From an uncultured Pelagibacteraceae bacterium (lineage in GTDB: Bacteria > Pseudomonadota > Alphaproteobacteria > Pelagibacterales > Pelagibacteraceae): a stretch of DNA of 51,287 nucleotides. Where the stretch lies: contig CACLYQ010000005.1 in assembly GCA_902611175.1 (NCBI GenBank), positions 1 through 51,287 on the forward strand, read 5' to 3'. Made by a program: the position numbers and the translations under genes. Under the pieces are notes generated by a model, which ran no database searches, had not been told where the DNA came from, and worked only from the letters and a program-made list of their open reading frames with translations. Of the stretch, positions 25,173 to 33,901 are shown piece after piece (position 1 is the first letter of the stretch; the number at the start of each line of letters is the position of its first letter).

Positions 25173-25346
25173 TCAAAAATTAAATACTTTTAGGATATGC
25201 GGAACCTCCTTAGTTTTAATTTCAGACAATTTTCTATTATTTACACGTTTATTGATTTTTTCACACTCCGAAGCACATGCAGGACATGCTTTGGAAGATT
25301 TATTATAATCAACTTCCGTAGTAAATTTTTTTTTAACAGCTATCAT
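25173..25346 (-). CDS. Small Cys-containing protein in the iron operon, 57 aa
   Basis: Starts MIAVKKKFTTEVDYNKSSKA and carries CPACASEC near residues 21-28, then a basic helix and VPHILKVFNF at the end. The ATG is adjacent to the fbpA TAA (TAAATG), with GGAAG upstream, and the frame is the only one using this space, so it is probably a real gene. Three cysteines and two acids or His could hold a metal. No family recognised. Its place between fbpA and fbpB suggests a link to iron handling, an inference only. Confidence 0.6.
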   Translation of the reverse strand: MIAVKKKFTTEVDYNKSSKACPACASECEKINKRVNNRKLSEIKTKEVPHILKVFNF

Positions 25347-26369
25347 TTACTTCCAACCTGCAGCCAACATTACTTCTAATGCATCTGCTTGTTTTGCACC
25401 GTATGACTTAACACTTGTTTTAGTATCCATTACAAAGTTCATCTCTTTGCCTGGAACTAAATCATTAGGTGTTACACCACTGATCATTGGATACTCAAAA
25501 GTATTATTTACAATGTGATTTTGAGCTTCTTCTGATAATAAAAACTCAACTAATTTTACAGCATTAGCTTTGTTTGGTGCATGTTTAAGCATACCAGCTC
25601 CACTAATATTAATGTGCGTTCCTCTATCTTGTTGATTAGGGAAAAAAGGCATTACTTTTTTTGCTGCTTCTTGTTGTTCAGCACCTTTTTTTCCAGATAA
25701 CATCAATGCATGATAGTATGTATTTGCAACAGCAATATCAGCTTCTCCAGCCGCAACAGCCATGATTTGAGCACGGTCGTTACCTTTTGGAGCTCTAGCC
25801 ATGTTTGCTACAACAGCTTTAGACCATTCTGCAGTTTTAGCTTTACCATTATTCTTAACTAGTGAAGCAACTAAAGACTGGTTATAAATGTTGTTAGATT
25901 TTCTTATTACTAATCTACCTTTCCATTTTGGATCAGCTAGACCTTCGTAAGTCATGCCATTTAGTTCATTTGCATTTACTCTTTCAGGTGAATAATAAAT
26001 TATTCTTGCTCTCTTAGCTATTCCAGTCCATTTAGCAGATCTAAATTGTGCAGGTACAGCATCCTTAATAGCTTTTGACCAACCAGCGTTTTGCATCATG
26101 CCTTTAGCTGCAAATGCACCTAATCTTCCAGCATCAGCTGTGATGTATAAATCTCCAACACAGTCTGCTCCCTCTTCTGTAATTCTTTTTTGCAGGGCTT
26201 TATCTTTACCTGATACTACGTTTACTTTAATTCCTGTTGTTGCTGTGAACTTTTCATATAATTGAATGTCAGAATCATAGTGTCTTGCACTAAAAATATT
26301 GACCTCAGCTGCAATCGTAAAACTTGAAATTAAAGCAAAAAACAATGAAATTATTGTCAATTTTCTCAT
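25347..26369 (-). CDS. fbpA: Fe(III) ABC transporter periplasmic binding protein
   Basis: 340 aa. I set the start at 26369 because it gives a standard signal peptide (cleavage near TIAA, residue 20-21) and has AAGGAGT just upstream; the open frame extends 23 codons further with no such features. His30-Tyr31 (SARHYDSD) and the tyrosine pair Tyr218-Tyr219 (ANTYYHAL) are the iron ligands of the FbpA/FutA family. It would bind ferric ion in the periplasm and feed FbpB/FbpC. Regulation: a TGATAATCA-type palindrome lies 55-112 bp upstream. Confidence 0.95.
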   Translation of the reverse strand: MRKLTIISLFFALISSFTIAAEVNIFSARHYDSDIQLYEKFTATTGIKVNVVSGKDKALQKRITEEGADCVGDLYITADAGRLGAFAAKGMMQNAGWSKAIKDAVPAQFRSAKWTGIAKRARIIYYSPERVNANELNGMTYEGLADPKWKGRLVIRKSNNIYNQSLVASLVKNNGKAKTAEWSKAVVANMARAPKGNDRAQIMAVAAGEADIAVANTYYHALMLSGKKGAEQQEAAKKVMPFFPNQQDRGTHINISGAGMLKHAPNKANAVKLVEFLLSEEAQNHIVNNTFEYPMISGVTPNDLVPGKEMNFVMDTKTSVKSYGAKQADALEVMLAAGWK

Positions 26370-26422
26370 TCTACTCCTTAAATTTATATTTATATTAAAC
26401 GTAATTAGTCCTGCAATGCGGA

Positions 26423-26481
26423 TGATAACTATTCTCAATGAAAATGATTATCAATTGCAATATTGTCGCAATTGATAATCA
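26423..26481 (-). promoter_or_regulatory. Iron-regulator (Fur-type) operator upstream of fbpA
   Basis: 14-bp perfect inverted arms TGATTATCAATTGC (26445-26458) and GCAATTGATAATCA (26468-26481) with a 9-bp spacer, overlapping a further TGATAA half site at 26424. Read toward fbpA, TTGATAATCATTTTCATTGAG resembles the Fur box GATAATGATAATC. It lies in the gap between lysR and fbpA, so it most likely controls the fbp operon. Irr or another Fur-family protein is possible. Confidence 0.65.
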
Positions 26482-26514
26482 ATCGCAATTAGTACTGTTT
26501 TTTGGATAAATTAT

Positions 26515-27405
26515 TTAAAATTCCCACTCAGAAATTTTACTGTAAAGGAAGTTTCTAAAAGCTTGAACTCTAGCAACATTTTTAAGTGATTGAGGATATA
26601 CAAAGTGTGCCTCGGTAGTTGGACCTTGAACGCTTGGTAAAACTTTAACAATATTTGGTTGTTTCACAGTTAAGTAATCTGGAATTGCTGCTAGTCCTAC
26701 ACCGCTTTGAACAGCTAATAGTAAACCATAAACACTATTCACTCTCATTACAGTTTTTCTTTTTTTATTATCTTTCATTCCAAGTTTTAATGCCCAATCT
26801 GGATTATAAACTGGTGATGGAGCTCCTCTACCAAATGAAATAAAGTTGTGCTTATTTAGGTCATTAACTGTCTTGGGATATCCATGTTTTTCTAAGTATT
26901 TTGGTGATCCGTAGATGTGATAATTGATATCTATGAGCTTTTTTTGAATATAATTAAGTTGTTTCGGTCTTCTCATAAATATTCCAATATCTGCTTGTCT
27001 TGTGCTTAAATCTAACTCCCTATCATCAAATATGAGTTCAACTTCAATTTCTGGATTTAATTGCATAAATTCTTGTATTCTTGGCGTCAGCCAAGTTGTT
27101 CCAAAACTAACAACGGTTGTTACTGATAGTTTTCCGGATGGTTTATGTTTTTTATCTCCTAAAGTTGTTTCTACCTCTTTTAATTTGGAGATAACTTCAT
27201 GAGCTGTTTTAAATACATATTCACCATTTTCAGTTAGTGTTAAACCTCTAGCATGACGTTCAAATAATTTAACTTTTAAATCTTCTTCTAAAGATTGAAT
27301 TTGTCTACTAATTGCAGATTGACTTAGATTTAGAATTACTGTTGCACTAGTAAAGCTACCTGCCTCAGCAACTGCATGAAATATCTTTAATTTATCCCAA
27401 TCCAT
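26515..27405 (-). CDS. LysR-family transcriptional regulator
   Basis: 296 aa. Winged-helix DNA-binding domain at 1-60 (MDWDKLKIFHAVAEAGSF, then LNLSQSAISRQIQSLEEDL, the recognition helix), linker helix to about 90, and a co-inducer domain of the substrate-binding fold. Standard length. Its ATG shares a base with the acuI stop (27405), so it is cotranscribed with, and may respond to a metabolite of, the acryloyl-CoA reductase pathway. It ends 33 bp before the iron operator. The ligand is unknown. Confidence 0.92.
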   Translation of the reverse strand: MDWDKLKIFHAVAEAGSFTSATVILNLSQSAISRQIQSLEEDLKVKLFERHARGLTLTENGEYVFKTAHEVISKLKEVETTLGDKKHKPSGKLSVTTVVSFGTTWLTPRIQEFMQLNPEIEVELIFDDRELDLSTRQADIGIFMRRPKQLNYIQKKLIDINYHIYGSPKYLEKHGYPKTVNDLNKHNFISFGRGAPSPVYNPDWALKLGMKDNKKRKTVMRVNSVYGLLLAVQSGVGLAAIPDYLTVKQPNIVKVLPSVQGPTTEAHFVYPQSLKNVARVQAFRNFLYSKISEWEF

Positions 27406-28406
27406 TATTTATTTACATCCACTACTATTTTATTTTTTAAATTTCCTTTTAATATATCAGGATAGACATTTAATAATTCATCTAATCCAATAGTATTTAC
27501 TGATTTTTCTAAAATATTAAAATCTAGCAAAGCAGGAAATTCTCCCCATACAAACTCTTTTCTTTTTTTACTAATATTAACCGAGTCTACTCCCCATAAT
27601 TTGACTGCTCTTAAAATAAATGGAATTACTGAGGTATTTAATTTATTGCCACTAGCATTTCCACATATGGCAACAATTCCTTTTGGTTTAGTTTGAGCTA
27701 TTGCATTAGATAAAATGTTACCACCCACAGTATCTACAACACCATCCCATGTTCCTTTATCTATTAATCTTGCTTCACCTTCAAATTCTTTACGATCTAT
27801 AACGTTTTTAGCACCAAGTTCTTTTAGATAATCTGCTTTATCTGGTTTACCAGTTACAGCTGTTACATTAATTCCCATCTTTGCAAGAACCATTACTGCC
27901 ACCATTCCAACTCCACCTGTAGAACCTGTTACCAACACATCATTTACTTTTGATTGCATCAATAGTTCCTCTCTTGCTTTAACTGCAAAGGCACATAACA
28001 AACCTGTAAGACCAGCAGTTCCTAAAATCATAGCTTGTTTATTTGTCATTCCCTCAGGTGTTTTTGTAATATGATCCTTTTTAACTTTTGCATATTGAGA
28101 ATATCCACCATCAAAAAGTTCACCTGCTCTACAACCTGTTAATATAACTCTGTCTCCTTCTTTAAATTCTTCACCATCTCCTTGTGCAACAGTTCCAGAA
28201 AAATCAATACCAGGTATTCTTGGATACTCTTTAACTAATTTACCACCATCTTTTAGTATCATTGCATCTTTCCAATTAAGATCGGAATAATCTATCTTAA
28301 CTAGCACCTCACCATCTTTAAAATGATCTAAACTTAGTTCTTTGACTTCTCTTGTAAAATTTTCGTTCTGATTGTTTATTACAACTGCTTTAAATGAGTC
28401 CGCCAT
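27405..28406 (-). CDS. acuI: Acryloyl-CoA reductase (YhdH/YhfP family)
   Basis: 333 aa medium-chain dehydrogenase/reductase without structural zinc. DLNWKDAMI near 43-51, PGIDFSGTV near 65-73, NADPH loop GSTGGVG at 161-167 and CGNASG are typical of YhdH/AcuI. AcuI reduces toxic acryloyl-CoA to propionyl-CoA, the end step of acrylate and DMSP cleavage in SAR11 and Roseobacter. It is preceded by folE (15-bp gap) and followed by the LysR gene. General quinone-oxidoreductase annotation is the fallback, but the YhdH branch is clear. Confidence 0.87.
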   Translation of the reverse strand: MADSFKAVVINNQNENFTREVKELSLDHFKDGEVLVKIDYSDLNWKDAMILKDGGKLVKEYPRIPGIDFSGTVAQGDGEEFKEGDRVILTGCRAGELFDGGYSQYAKVKKDHITKTPEGMTNKQAMILGTAGLTGLLCAFAVKAREELLMQSKVNDVLVTGSTGGVGMVAVMVLAKMGINVTAVTGKPDKADYLKELGAKNVIDRKEFEGEARLIDKGTWDGVVDTVGGNILSNAIAQTKPKGIVAICGNASGNKLNTSVIPFILRAVKLWGVDSVNISKKRKEFVWGEFPALLDFNILEKSVNTIGLDELLNVYPDILKGNLKNKIVVDVNK

Positions 28407-28421
28407 GTTTATCAGTAAATA

Positions 28422-29024
28422 TTATTTTGCAATAAATCGCAAATATCTATTTTGATAACTTAAATCGTCTTTAAACTGTCCAAGATAAAAATTTGTAACT
28501 GTGGTAGCTTGCTCTTTTTTTATACCTCTCATAGTCATACACTGATGAGTTGAATCTATTGTTACCGCAACTCCTTTTGCATCCAACGACTCCATTAAAG
28601 TATTAGCGATCTGAACAGTTAATCTTTCTTGTGTTTGTAATCTTTTAGAAAATACTTCTACTACTCTTGCTATTTTACTTAATCCTACAACTCTTTGATT
28701 TGGAATGTATGCTACATGAGCAATTCCTATAATTGGTGCCATGTGATGTTCGCAATGACTTTGAACTGAAATATTTTTCTGAACAACCATATCGCTATAG
28801 CCTTCAACATCACCAAATGTTTTATCTAAAACTGCTTTAGGATCTTCTTTGTATCCCTTGAAATATTCTTTAAATGCTTTTGTTACTCTTTTTGGAGTTT
28901 CCAATAAACCTTCTCTGGTAGGATCTTCACCTAACCACTTAAGAATTTTAACGAAAGCTTCTTCAGCTTCCTTGTCTGTTACTTCGTTAATTTTTTTTTC
29001 GTTTTCGTTTTTTACTAATTTCAT
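28422..29024 (-). CDS. folE: GTP cyclohydrolase I
   Basis: 200 aa. It converts GTP to dihydroneopterin triphosphate, the first step of folate synthesis. Zinc ligands Cys91, His94 (SHCEHHMAPIIG) and Cys162 (THQCMTMRG) are present, as are LSKIARVVEVFSKRLQTQERL for the substrate pocket. Typical length. The gene is divergent from hisI with 57 bp between starts and leads the folE-acuI-lysR transcript. Heavy use of tetrahydrofolate by the demethylating enzymes in this window fits its presence, though folate synthesis is needed in any case. Confidence 0.96.
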   Translation of the reverse strand: MKLVKNENEKKINEVTDKEAEEAFVKILKWLGEDPTREGLLETPKRVTKAFKEYFKGYKEDPKAVLDKTFGDVEGYSDMVVQKNISVQSHCEHHMAPIIGIAHVAYIPNQRVVGLSKIARVVEVFSKRLQTQERLTVQIANTLMESLDAKGVAVTIDSTHQCMTMRGIKKEQATTVTNFYLGQFKDDLSYQNRYLRFIAK

Positions 29025-29081
29025 GACGTGCTTTTATATATATAAAACCTTAATTTTAAAATATTTATTATATTTATTATT

Positions 29082-29570
29082 ATGTTAGATAATTCCACAT
29101 ATATGTTTAAAAAAAGAGAAAATGTAGCAGAAATAGAAGAAGGCAAGCTTTTATCTCCTAAATTCGACAATGATGGATTGATTCCAGTCATTACAACATG
29201 CTCAAAAACAAAAGAAATATTAATGCATGGGTATATGAATGTCGAAGCCTTCAAGTTAACTATTGAAACCAAAGAAGCACATTACTGGAGCAGATCAAGG
29301 CAATCAATTTGGCATAAAGGAAAAACAAGTGGGTTTGTTCAAAAAGTAAAAGAGATTCGAATTGATGATGATCAAGATGCAGTGTGGATGACTGTAGATA
29401 TTGGCGAAGGTTCTAGTTGCCACGTTGGGTACAGATCCTGTTTTTACAGATCTGTTCCTTTGGGTAAAATTGATAATGCAAGACAAATCGAAATGAAATT
29501 TGAAGAAGAAGAAAAAAAATTTGATCCAGAAGTTGTTTATAAAGGACAACCTAATCCAACAAAAATATAA
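29082..29570 (+). CDS. hisI: Phosphoribosyl-AMP cyclohydrolase
   Basis: 162 aa, slightly longer than the usual 130-140 with a short extra tail. Third step of histidine synthesis. HYWSRSRQSIWHKGKTSG (67-84), the Mg site DDDQD (95-99) and zinc cysteines Cys113 and Cys120 (CHVGYRSCFYR) are conserved. No fused phosphoribosyl-ATP pyrophosphatase domain. It stands apart from other histidine genes, as is common in alphaproteobacteria. Histidine is also the precursor for the ergothioneine genes at 43160-45339. Confidence 0.95.
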   Translation: MLDNSTYMFKKRENVAEIEEGKLLSPKFDNDGLIPVITTCSKTKEILMHGYMNVEAFKLTIETKEAHYWSRSRQSIWHKGKTSGFVQKVKEIRIDDDQDAVWMTVDIGEGSSCHVGYRSCFYRSVPLGKIDNARQIEMKFEEEEKKFDPEVVYKGQPNPTKI

Positions 29571-29577
29571 AAAATTA

Positions 29578-30186
29578 ATGAAAGTTTTAAGTCCGTTTGG
29601 ACCAAAAATTGCTGTTGTTAAAATTCCATTAAATTTGGTAAAAAAAATTAATGATGAAGTTGAAAGTATTATCAAAGATAAAAAAAAATTGAAATCAAAT
29701 GACTACTCAAAAAAGTTAGTAGGTCAAGTTGAGCAAGAAATTGAATTAAAAAATAAATTTATTAAAAAAAATTTAAAAAGTTTTATTTTTAAAAGTGTAA
29801 ATCAATATTTAAAAAAAAATCTTAATAAGAAGTCAAAAAATATTAAAATTAAGAATTTATGGGTCGTAAGACAATTTAAAAATGATTATAACCCTGTACA
29901 TTTTCATGATGGCAATGTTTCTGGAGTTGGTTATTTAAAAATTCCAAACAATTTAACAAAGGGACATAAAAAAATTAAAACTAACGGAACAATTGATTTT
30001 ATTTATGGTTCTAAATCTTTTTTAAATAATTCTATATTTAATCATAAACCAAGAGTTGGTGATCTTATCTTATTCCCAAATAATTTAATGCATACTGCAT
30101 ATCCATTTAAATCTGATGGTGAAAGAAGATCATTTTCTTTTAACATAGATATTGATAAAAAATTAACAAGATTGTTTCATGGCTGA
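29578..30186 (+). CDS. Putative 2-oxoglutarate/Fe(II) oxygenase (TIGR02466-like)
   Basis: About 202 aa from ATG 29578, 7 bp after hisI. An earlier in-frame start at 29500 would add 26 Lys-rich residues overlapping hisI and is rejected. HFHDGNVSGVGYLKIP gives the first metal ligands, PRVGDLILFPNNLMHTAYPF the distal His, and GERRSFSFNI the Arg for 2-oxoglutarate; this order matches the small 2OG-FeII_Oxy_5 family. The N-terminal half is Lys-rich and less conserved. Substrate unknown. It overlaps the next gene by 8 bp, so the two are cotranslated. Confidence 0.75.
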   Translation: MKVLSPFGPKIAVVKIPLNLVKKINDEVESIIKDKKKLKSNDYSKKLVGQVEQEIELKNKFIKKNLKSFIFKSVNQYLKKNLNKKSKNIKIKNLWVVRQFKNDYNPVHFHDGNVSGVGYLKIPNNLTKGHKKIKTNGTIDFIYGSKSFLNNSIFNHKPRVGDLILFPNNLMHTAYPFKSDGERRSFSFNIDIDKKLTRLFHG

Positions 30187-30553
30187 TAAACAAAAAAACG
30201 TTTTAGACGAAAACTTAGAGTTATGTTCAAATGATCCTTTAACAGGATGGTATAGAGACGGATGTTGCAATACAGATGAAAATGATCATGGTGTGCACAC
30301 TGTTTGTGCAAAAGTAAATACTGAATTTTTAGAATGGTGTAAAGAAGCAGGCAATGATTTAATTACACCTCATCCTGAGTTTGGTTTTCCAGGTTTAAAA
30401 GATGGAGATAGTTGGTGCGTGTGTGCAGGCTGGTATGCTCGAGCTTTAGAAGCTGGAAAAGGATGTCCAATTTATTTAAAAAAAACTCATAAAAACACTT
30501 TAAAGCTTATTCCAATTGAAACCTTAAAAAAGTTTGCAATCGATTTATCTTAA
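30179..30553 (+). CDS. DUF2237 family protein
   Basis: 124 aa. NVLDENLELCSNDPLTGWYR, DGCCNT, HGVHTVCAKV, NDLITPHPEFGFPGLKDGD and WCVCAGWYARAL are the family signature, with several conserved Cys, His and Asp residues that suggest a metal or redox site. The function of DUF2237 is not known. No signal peptide. It overlaps the 2OG oxygenase gene by 8 bp and ends one base before the convergent ETF-QO gene. Confidence 0.9.
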   Translation: MADKQKNVLDENLELCSNDPLTGWYRDGCCNTDENDHGVHTVCAKVNTEFLEWCKEAGNDLITPHPEFGFPGLKDGDSWCVCAGWYARALEAGKGCPIYLKKTHKNTLKLIPIETLKKFAIDLS

Positions 30554-32173
30554 TTACATATTTCCGTATTTAGGTCCACCTCCGCCTTCTGGTGTGACCC
30601 AAGTAATATTTTGAGATGGCTCTTTAATATCACAAGTTTTACAATGTATGCAATTTTGTGCATTTATTACAAATTTTTGAACAGAATTTACTTCTTGAAC
30701 TTCATAAACTCCTGCTGGACAATATCTTTGTGCAGGCTCATCAAATTTTTCTAAAGTATATTTTATTGGCAAATCTGGATCTTTAAGTTTTAAGTGGACT
30801 GGCTGATTATCATCATGAATTGTACCTGTTAAATAAACCGAACTAGTTTTATCAAAAGTAATAACGTTATCAGGCTTAGGATAATCAATTTTTGGCATTT
30901 TATCTGCTGGTTTTAAAGCTTCATGATCAGCGTGTTTATGCTTTAATGTGAAAGGAAGCTTTCCTCTAAATAAAATCTGGTCAATTCCAGTAAATAATAT
31001 ACCTAGAATTAAACCCCAAGAGAAACTTGGTTTTACATTTCTCGCCTCATATAATTCTTTGTAAACCCAACTTTCTTTAAATTTTTGTTCATATGTAGAT
31101 AAATTTATATTTTTTGTAAGATGCTCATAAATTGTTTCTGCAGCTATCATTCCACTTTTCATTGCAGTATGAGACCCTTTTATTTTAGGCATATTTAACG
31201 TTCCCGCGTCACATCCAACTAACAAAGCACCTGGCATAAACATCTGAGGTAAACTCTGTATACCTCCCTCAATTAAAGCTCTTGCACCATAAGTAATTCT
31301 TTTTCCACCTTCAATTATTTTTTTTATATCTGGATGAGTTTTAAATCTTTGGAATTCATCGAAAGGTGAGAGATGAGGATTTTGGTAATCTAATCCAATT
31401 ACGTAACCAAGAAAAACTTGTTTATTTTCTGCATGATACATAAAACTTCCACCGTAGGTGTTATTGTCTAAAGGCCATCCAGCAGTATGCATTACTAAAC
31501 CTTCTGTATGATTTTTTTCATCTATCTCCCAAATTTCTTTAAAACCAATTCCATATTGTTGAGGATTTTTACCTTTATCCAACTCAAACTTCTTAATTAA
31601 TTCTTTTCCTAAGTGACCTCTGCATCCTTCTGCAAAGACTGTAACTTTTGCATGTAATTCCATTCCTGGTTCATAAGTATCTTTTTTATTTCCCTCTTTG
31701 TCGATACCCATATCTTGAGTTGCAATACCTTTAACTGATCCATCGTCATTATATAAAACTTCACTTGCTGGAAATCCTGGGAATATTTCAACTCCTAATC
31801 CCTCAGCCTGCTCTGCCAACCATCTGCAAAGATTTGCAAGACTTATAATATAATTGTTATGATTTTGTTGAACCTTGGGAAGTAACCATGTTGGCCAACT
31901 TAATGATTTTTGTTTTCCTAAAAATAAAAATTTTTCTTTTGTAACTTTTGTTTTAATTGGAGCATTTAATTCTTTCCAATTAGGTATTAGTTCATCTAAA
32001 GCACGTGTTTCAAACACATTCCCTGACAAAATATGCGCACCTATTTCAGATGCTTTTTCTAAAAGGCAGACATTAATATCTGGATTTAACTGCTTTAATT
32101 TAATTGCAGTTGAAAGTCCTGATGGTCCGCCACCTACGATGACAACATCGTATTCCATCACTTCTCTGGACAT
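30554..32173 (-). CDS. Electron-transfer flavoprotein-ubiquinone oxidoreductase
   Basis: 539 aa, full length. It takes electrons from reduced ETF and passes them to ubiquinone at the inner membrane. FAD motif VVIVGGGPSGLSTAIKLKQL near 10-29, then ERA-type and GCDAGTLNMPKIKGSHTAMKSG, and a C-terminal [4Fe-4S] cluster with CPAGVYE and NCIHCKTCDIKEP. It is the last gene of the dehydrogenase-etfB-etfA-ETF-QO run, 24 bp after etfA, giving a complete path from N-methyl oxidation to the quinone pool. Confidence 0.96.
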   Translation of the reverse strand: MSREVMEYDVVIVGGGPSGLSTAIKLKQLNPDINVCLLEKASEIGAHILSGNVFETRALDELIPNWKELNAPIKTKVTKEKFLFLGKQKSLSWPTWLLPKVQQNHNNYIISLANLCRWLAEQAEGLGVEIFPGFPASEVLYNDDGSVKGIATQDMGIDKEGNKKDTYEPGMELHAKVTVFAEGCRGHLGKELIKKFELDKGKNPQQYGIGFKEIWEIDEKNHTEGLVMHTAGWPLDNNTYGGSFMYHAENKQVFLGYVIGLDYQNPHLSPFDEFQRFKTHPDIKKIIEGGKRITYGARALIEGGIQSLPQMFMPGALLVGCDAGTLNMPKIKGSHTAMKSGMIAAETIYEHLTKNINLSTYEQKFKESWVYKELYEARNVKPSFSWGLILGILFTGIDQILFRGKLPFTLKHKHADHEALKPADKMPKIDYPKPDNVITFDKTSSVYLTGTIHDDNQPVHLKLKDPDLPIKYTLEKFDEPAQRYCPAGVYEVQEVNSVQKFVINAQNCIHCKTCDIKEPSQNITWVTPEGGGGPKYGNM

Positions 32174-32197
32174 AATGATAATTTCTTACAGTATTTG

Positions 32198-33151
32198 CTA
32201 TTTTTGTATAGTGTTTAATTTGTTCAATTCTGACAAAAACTGAGGAAGCGCCTCAAAAAGATCTGCTTCTAATCCATAATCTGCGACACTAAAAATTGGA
32301 GCTTCACCGTCTTTATTTATTGCTACAATAACTTTACTTTCTTTCATTCCTGCTAAGTGCTGTATTGCACCTGAAATTCCAACTGCAATATATAAATCTG
32401 GAACTACAACTTTACCCGTTTGTCCTACTTGATGATCATTCGTAATATAACCTGCATCAACTGCTGCTCTAGATGCACCAATTGCTGCATTAAGTTTATC
32501 CGCAATATCACTTATTAATTTGAAATTTTCGCCTTTTTGCATTCCTCTGCCACCAGAAATAACTATTCTAGCTGTTCCAAGCTCTGGTCTGTCTGACTTA
32601 ACTTCTTCTTTCTTTAGAAATTTAGTTGATGAACTAGCTTCTGCTGGATCAGATTTTGTAATTTCAGCAGATCCACCACTCTTATCAGCAGGGTCAAACG
32701 ACGTCGGTCTAATAGTAACACATTTTTTTTTGTCATTACTTTTAACCGTAGCAAAAGCATTTCCTGCATAAATTGGTCTTAAAAAAGTATCCTCAGAAAT
32801 AACTTTAATTATATCGCTCACTTGCGAAGTATCTAGTAATGCTGCAATTCTTGGCATTAAATTTTTGCCAAATGTATTTGCTGAGCTTACAATATGTGAA
32901 TAACTTTCTGCATGCTTAATTATTGCTGCTGTATAATTTTCAGCAATGTAGTTTTCATAAATTTTATTATCAACGTGAATAACTTTTTTTACATTTGGAA
33001 CTTCAGATAAAGATTTTGCAACATCATCAGCTTGATGACCTAAAACCAAAACATGAAGATCCTCATTTATTTGAGAAGCTGCAGTTATAGCATTATAGGT
33101 AAATGGTCTAACCTCTTTATTATTATGTTCTGCAATTAATAATACTGACAT
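32198..33151 (-). CDS. etfA: Electron transfer flavoprotein alpha subunit
   Basis: 317 aa. The C-terminal FAD domain shows [50 protein letters not shown] and INKD.EAPIF, the standard EtfA pattern. It pairs with EtfB, whose gene ends one base upstream with no gap. It accepts electrons from the DMGDH-like flavoproteins in this window and possibly acyl-CoA dehydrogenases. Confidence 0.97.
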   Translation of the reverse strand: MSVLLIAEHNNKEVRPFTYNAITAASQINEDLHVLVLGHQADDVAKSLSEVPNVKKVIHVDNKIYENYIAENYTAAIIKHAESYSHIVSSANTFGKNLMPRIAALLDTSQVSDIIKVISEDTFLRPIYAGNAFATVKSNDKKKCVTIRPTSFDPADKSGGSAEITKSDPAEASSSTKFLKKEEVKSDRPELGTARIVISGGRGMQKGENFKLISDIADKLNAAIGASRAAVDAGYITNDHQVGQTGKVVVPDLYIAVGISGAIQHLAGMKESKVIVAINKDGEAPIFSVADYGLEADLFEALPQFLSELNKLNTIQK

Positions 33152-33901
33152 TTAAATTACCTTAGCCTCATTTTTTAATTTTTGCACCAATTCTTCAACA
33201 CTAGCGACTTTTATTCCAGCTTTTCTTTTTGGTGGCTCTTCAACTTTAATTTGTTCGATTCTAGGATTAATATCAACTCCTAAATCTGAAGCATTTAACT
33301 GTTCTATTGGTTTTTTCTTCGCTTTCATAATATTTGGAAGCGAAGCATATCTTGGTTCATTTAGTCTTAAATCACATGTAACAATAGCTGGAACATTTAC
33401 TTCAATAGTTTCTAAACCTTCATCAATTTCACGAGTTACTTCTAATGCATTATCTTTAACTTCAATTTTCGATGCAAAAGTTGCTTGAGGCCAATTTAAT
33501 AAAGCTGCAAGCATCTGACCAGTTTGATTACAATCATCGTCAATTGCTTGTTTTCCCATAAACACCAAATCAGGATTTTCTTTTTCTACAATTTTTTTCA
33601 AAATTTTTGAAACTGCTAATGGCTCAATCACATTATCAACTTTGACATGTATTCCCCTATCCGCTCCAACAGCTAATGCTTTTCTAACAGTTTCTTGAGC
33701 TTTTTCTTCACCGATTGTAATTGCAACTATTTCTTTAGCTTTGCCAGCCTCTTTAATTTTTACTGCTTCTTCTATTGCATTATCATCTGGTGGATTTGTT
33801 GACATTTTAACGTTGTCAGTAACAACACCAGAACCATCTTCTTTAACTCTTATTTGAACGTTGTAATCAATAACTCTTTTAACTGCGACTAATATTTTCA
33901 T
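33152..33901 (-). CDS. etfB: Electron transfer flavoprotein beta subunit
   Basis: 249 aa. [20 protein letters not shown] at the start, [16 protein letters not shown], the AMP-binding VGADRGIHV region and [20 protein letters not shown] recognition loop are typical of EtfB. The ATG shares its first base with the stop of the dehydrogenase gene (33901), so it is translationally coupled to it. It binds AMP and docks partner dehydrogenases. Confidence 0.97.
   Translation of the reverse strand: MKILVAVKRVIDYNVQIRVKEDGSGVVTDNVKMSTNPPDDNAIEEAVKIKEAGKAKEIVAITIGEEKAQETVRKALAVGADRGIHVKVDNVIEPLAVSKILKKIVEKENPDLVFMGKQAIDDDCNQTGQMLAALLNWPQATFASKIEVKDNALEVTREIDEGLETIEVNVPAIVTCDLRLNEPRYASLPNIMKAKKKPIEQLNASDLGVDINPRIEQIKVEEPPKRKAGIKVASVEELVQKLKNEAKVI

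Noticed and set aside
26370..26438. 23-residue N-terminal extension of FbpA
   Set aside because: It lies between the operator and a clear AAGGAGT-ATG start that yields a normal signal peptide.
26445..26481. Terminator of the lysR gene
   Set aside because: The palindrome is AT-rich, lacks a T-run after it in the lysR direction, and matches iron-regulator half sites.
29021..29272. Open frame of 83 codons on the minus strand between folE and hisI
   Set aside because: It overlaps the hisI start region antisense and would fuse into the folE start; no ribosome site and no recognisable protein features.
29304..29675. Open frame of 123 codons on the minus strand across hisI
   Set aside because: It is the antisense of hisI and of the start of the oxygenase gene, with a Phe/Ile/Asn-rich translation and no family match.
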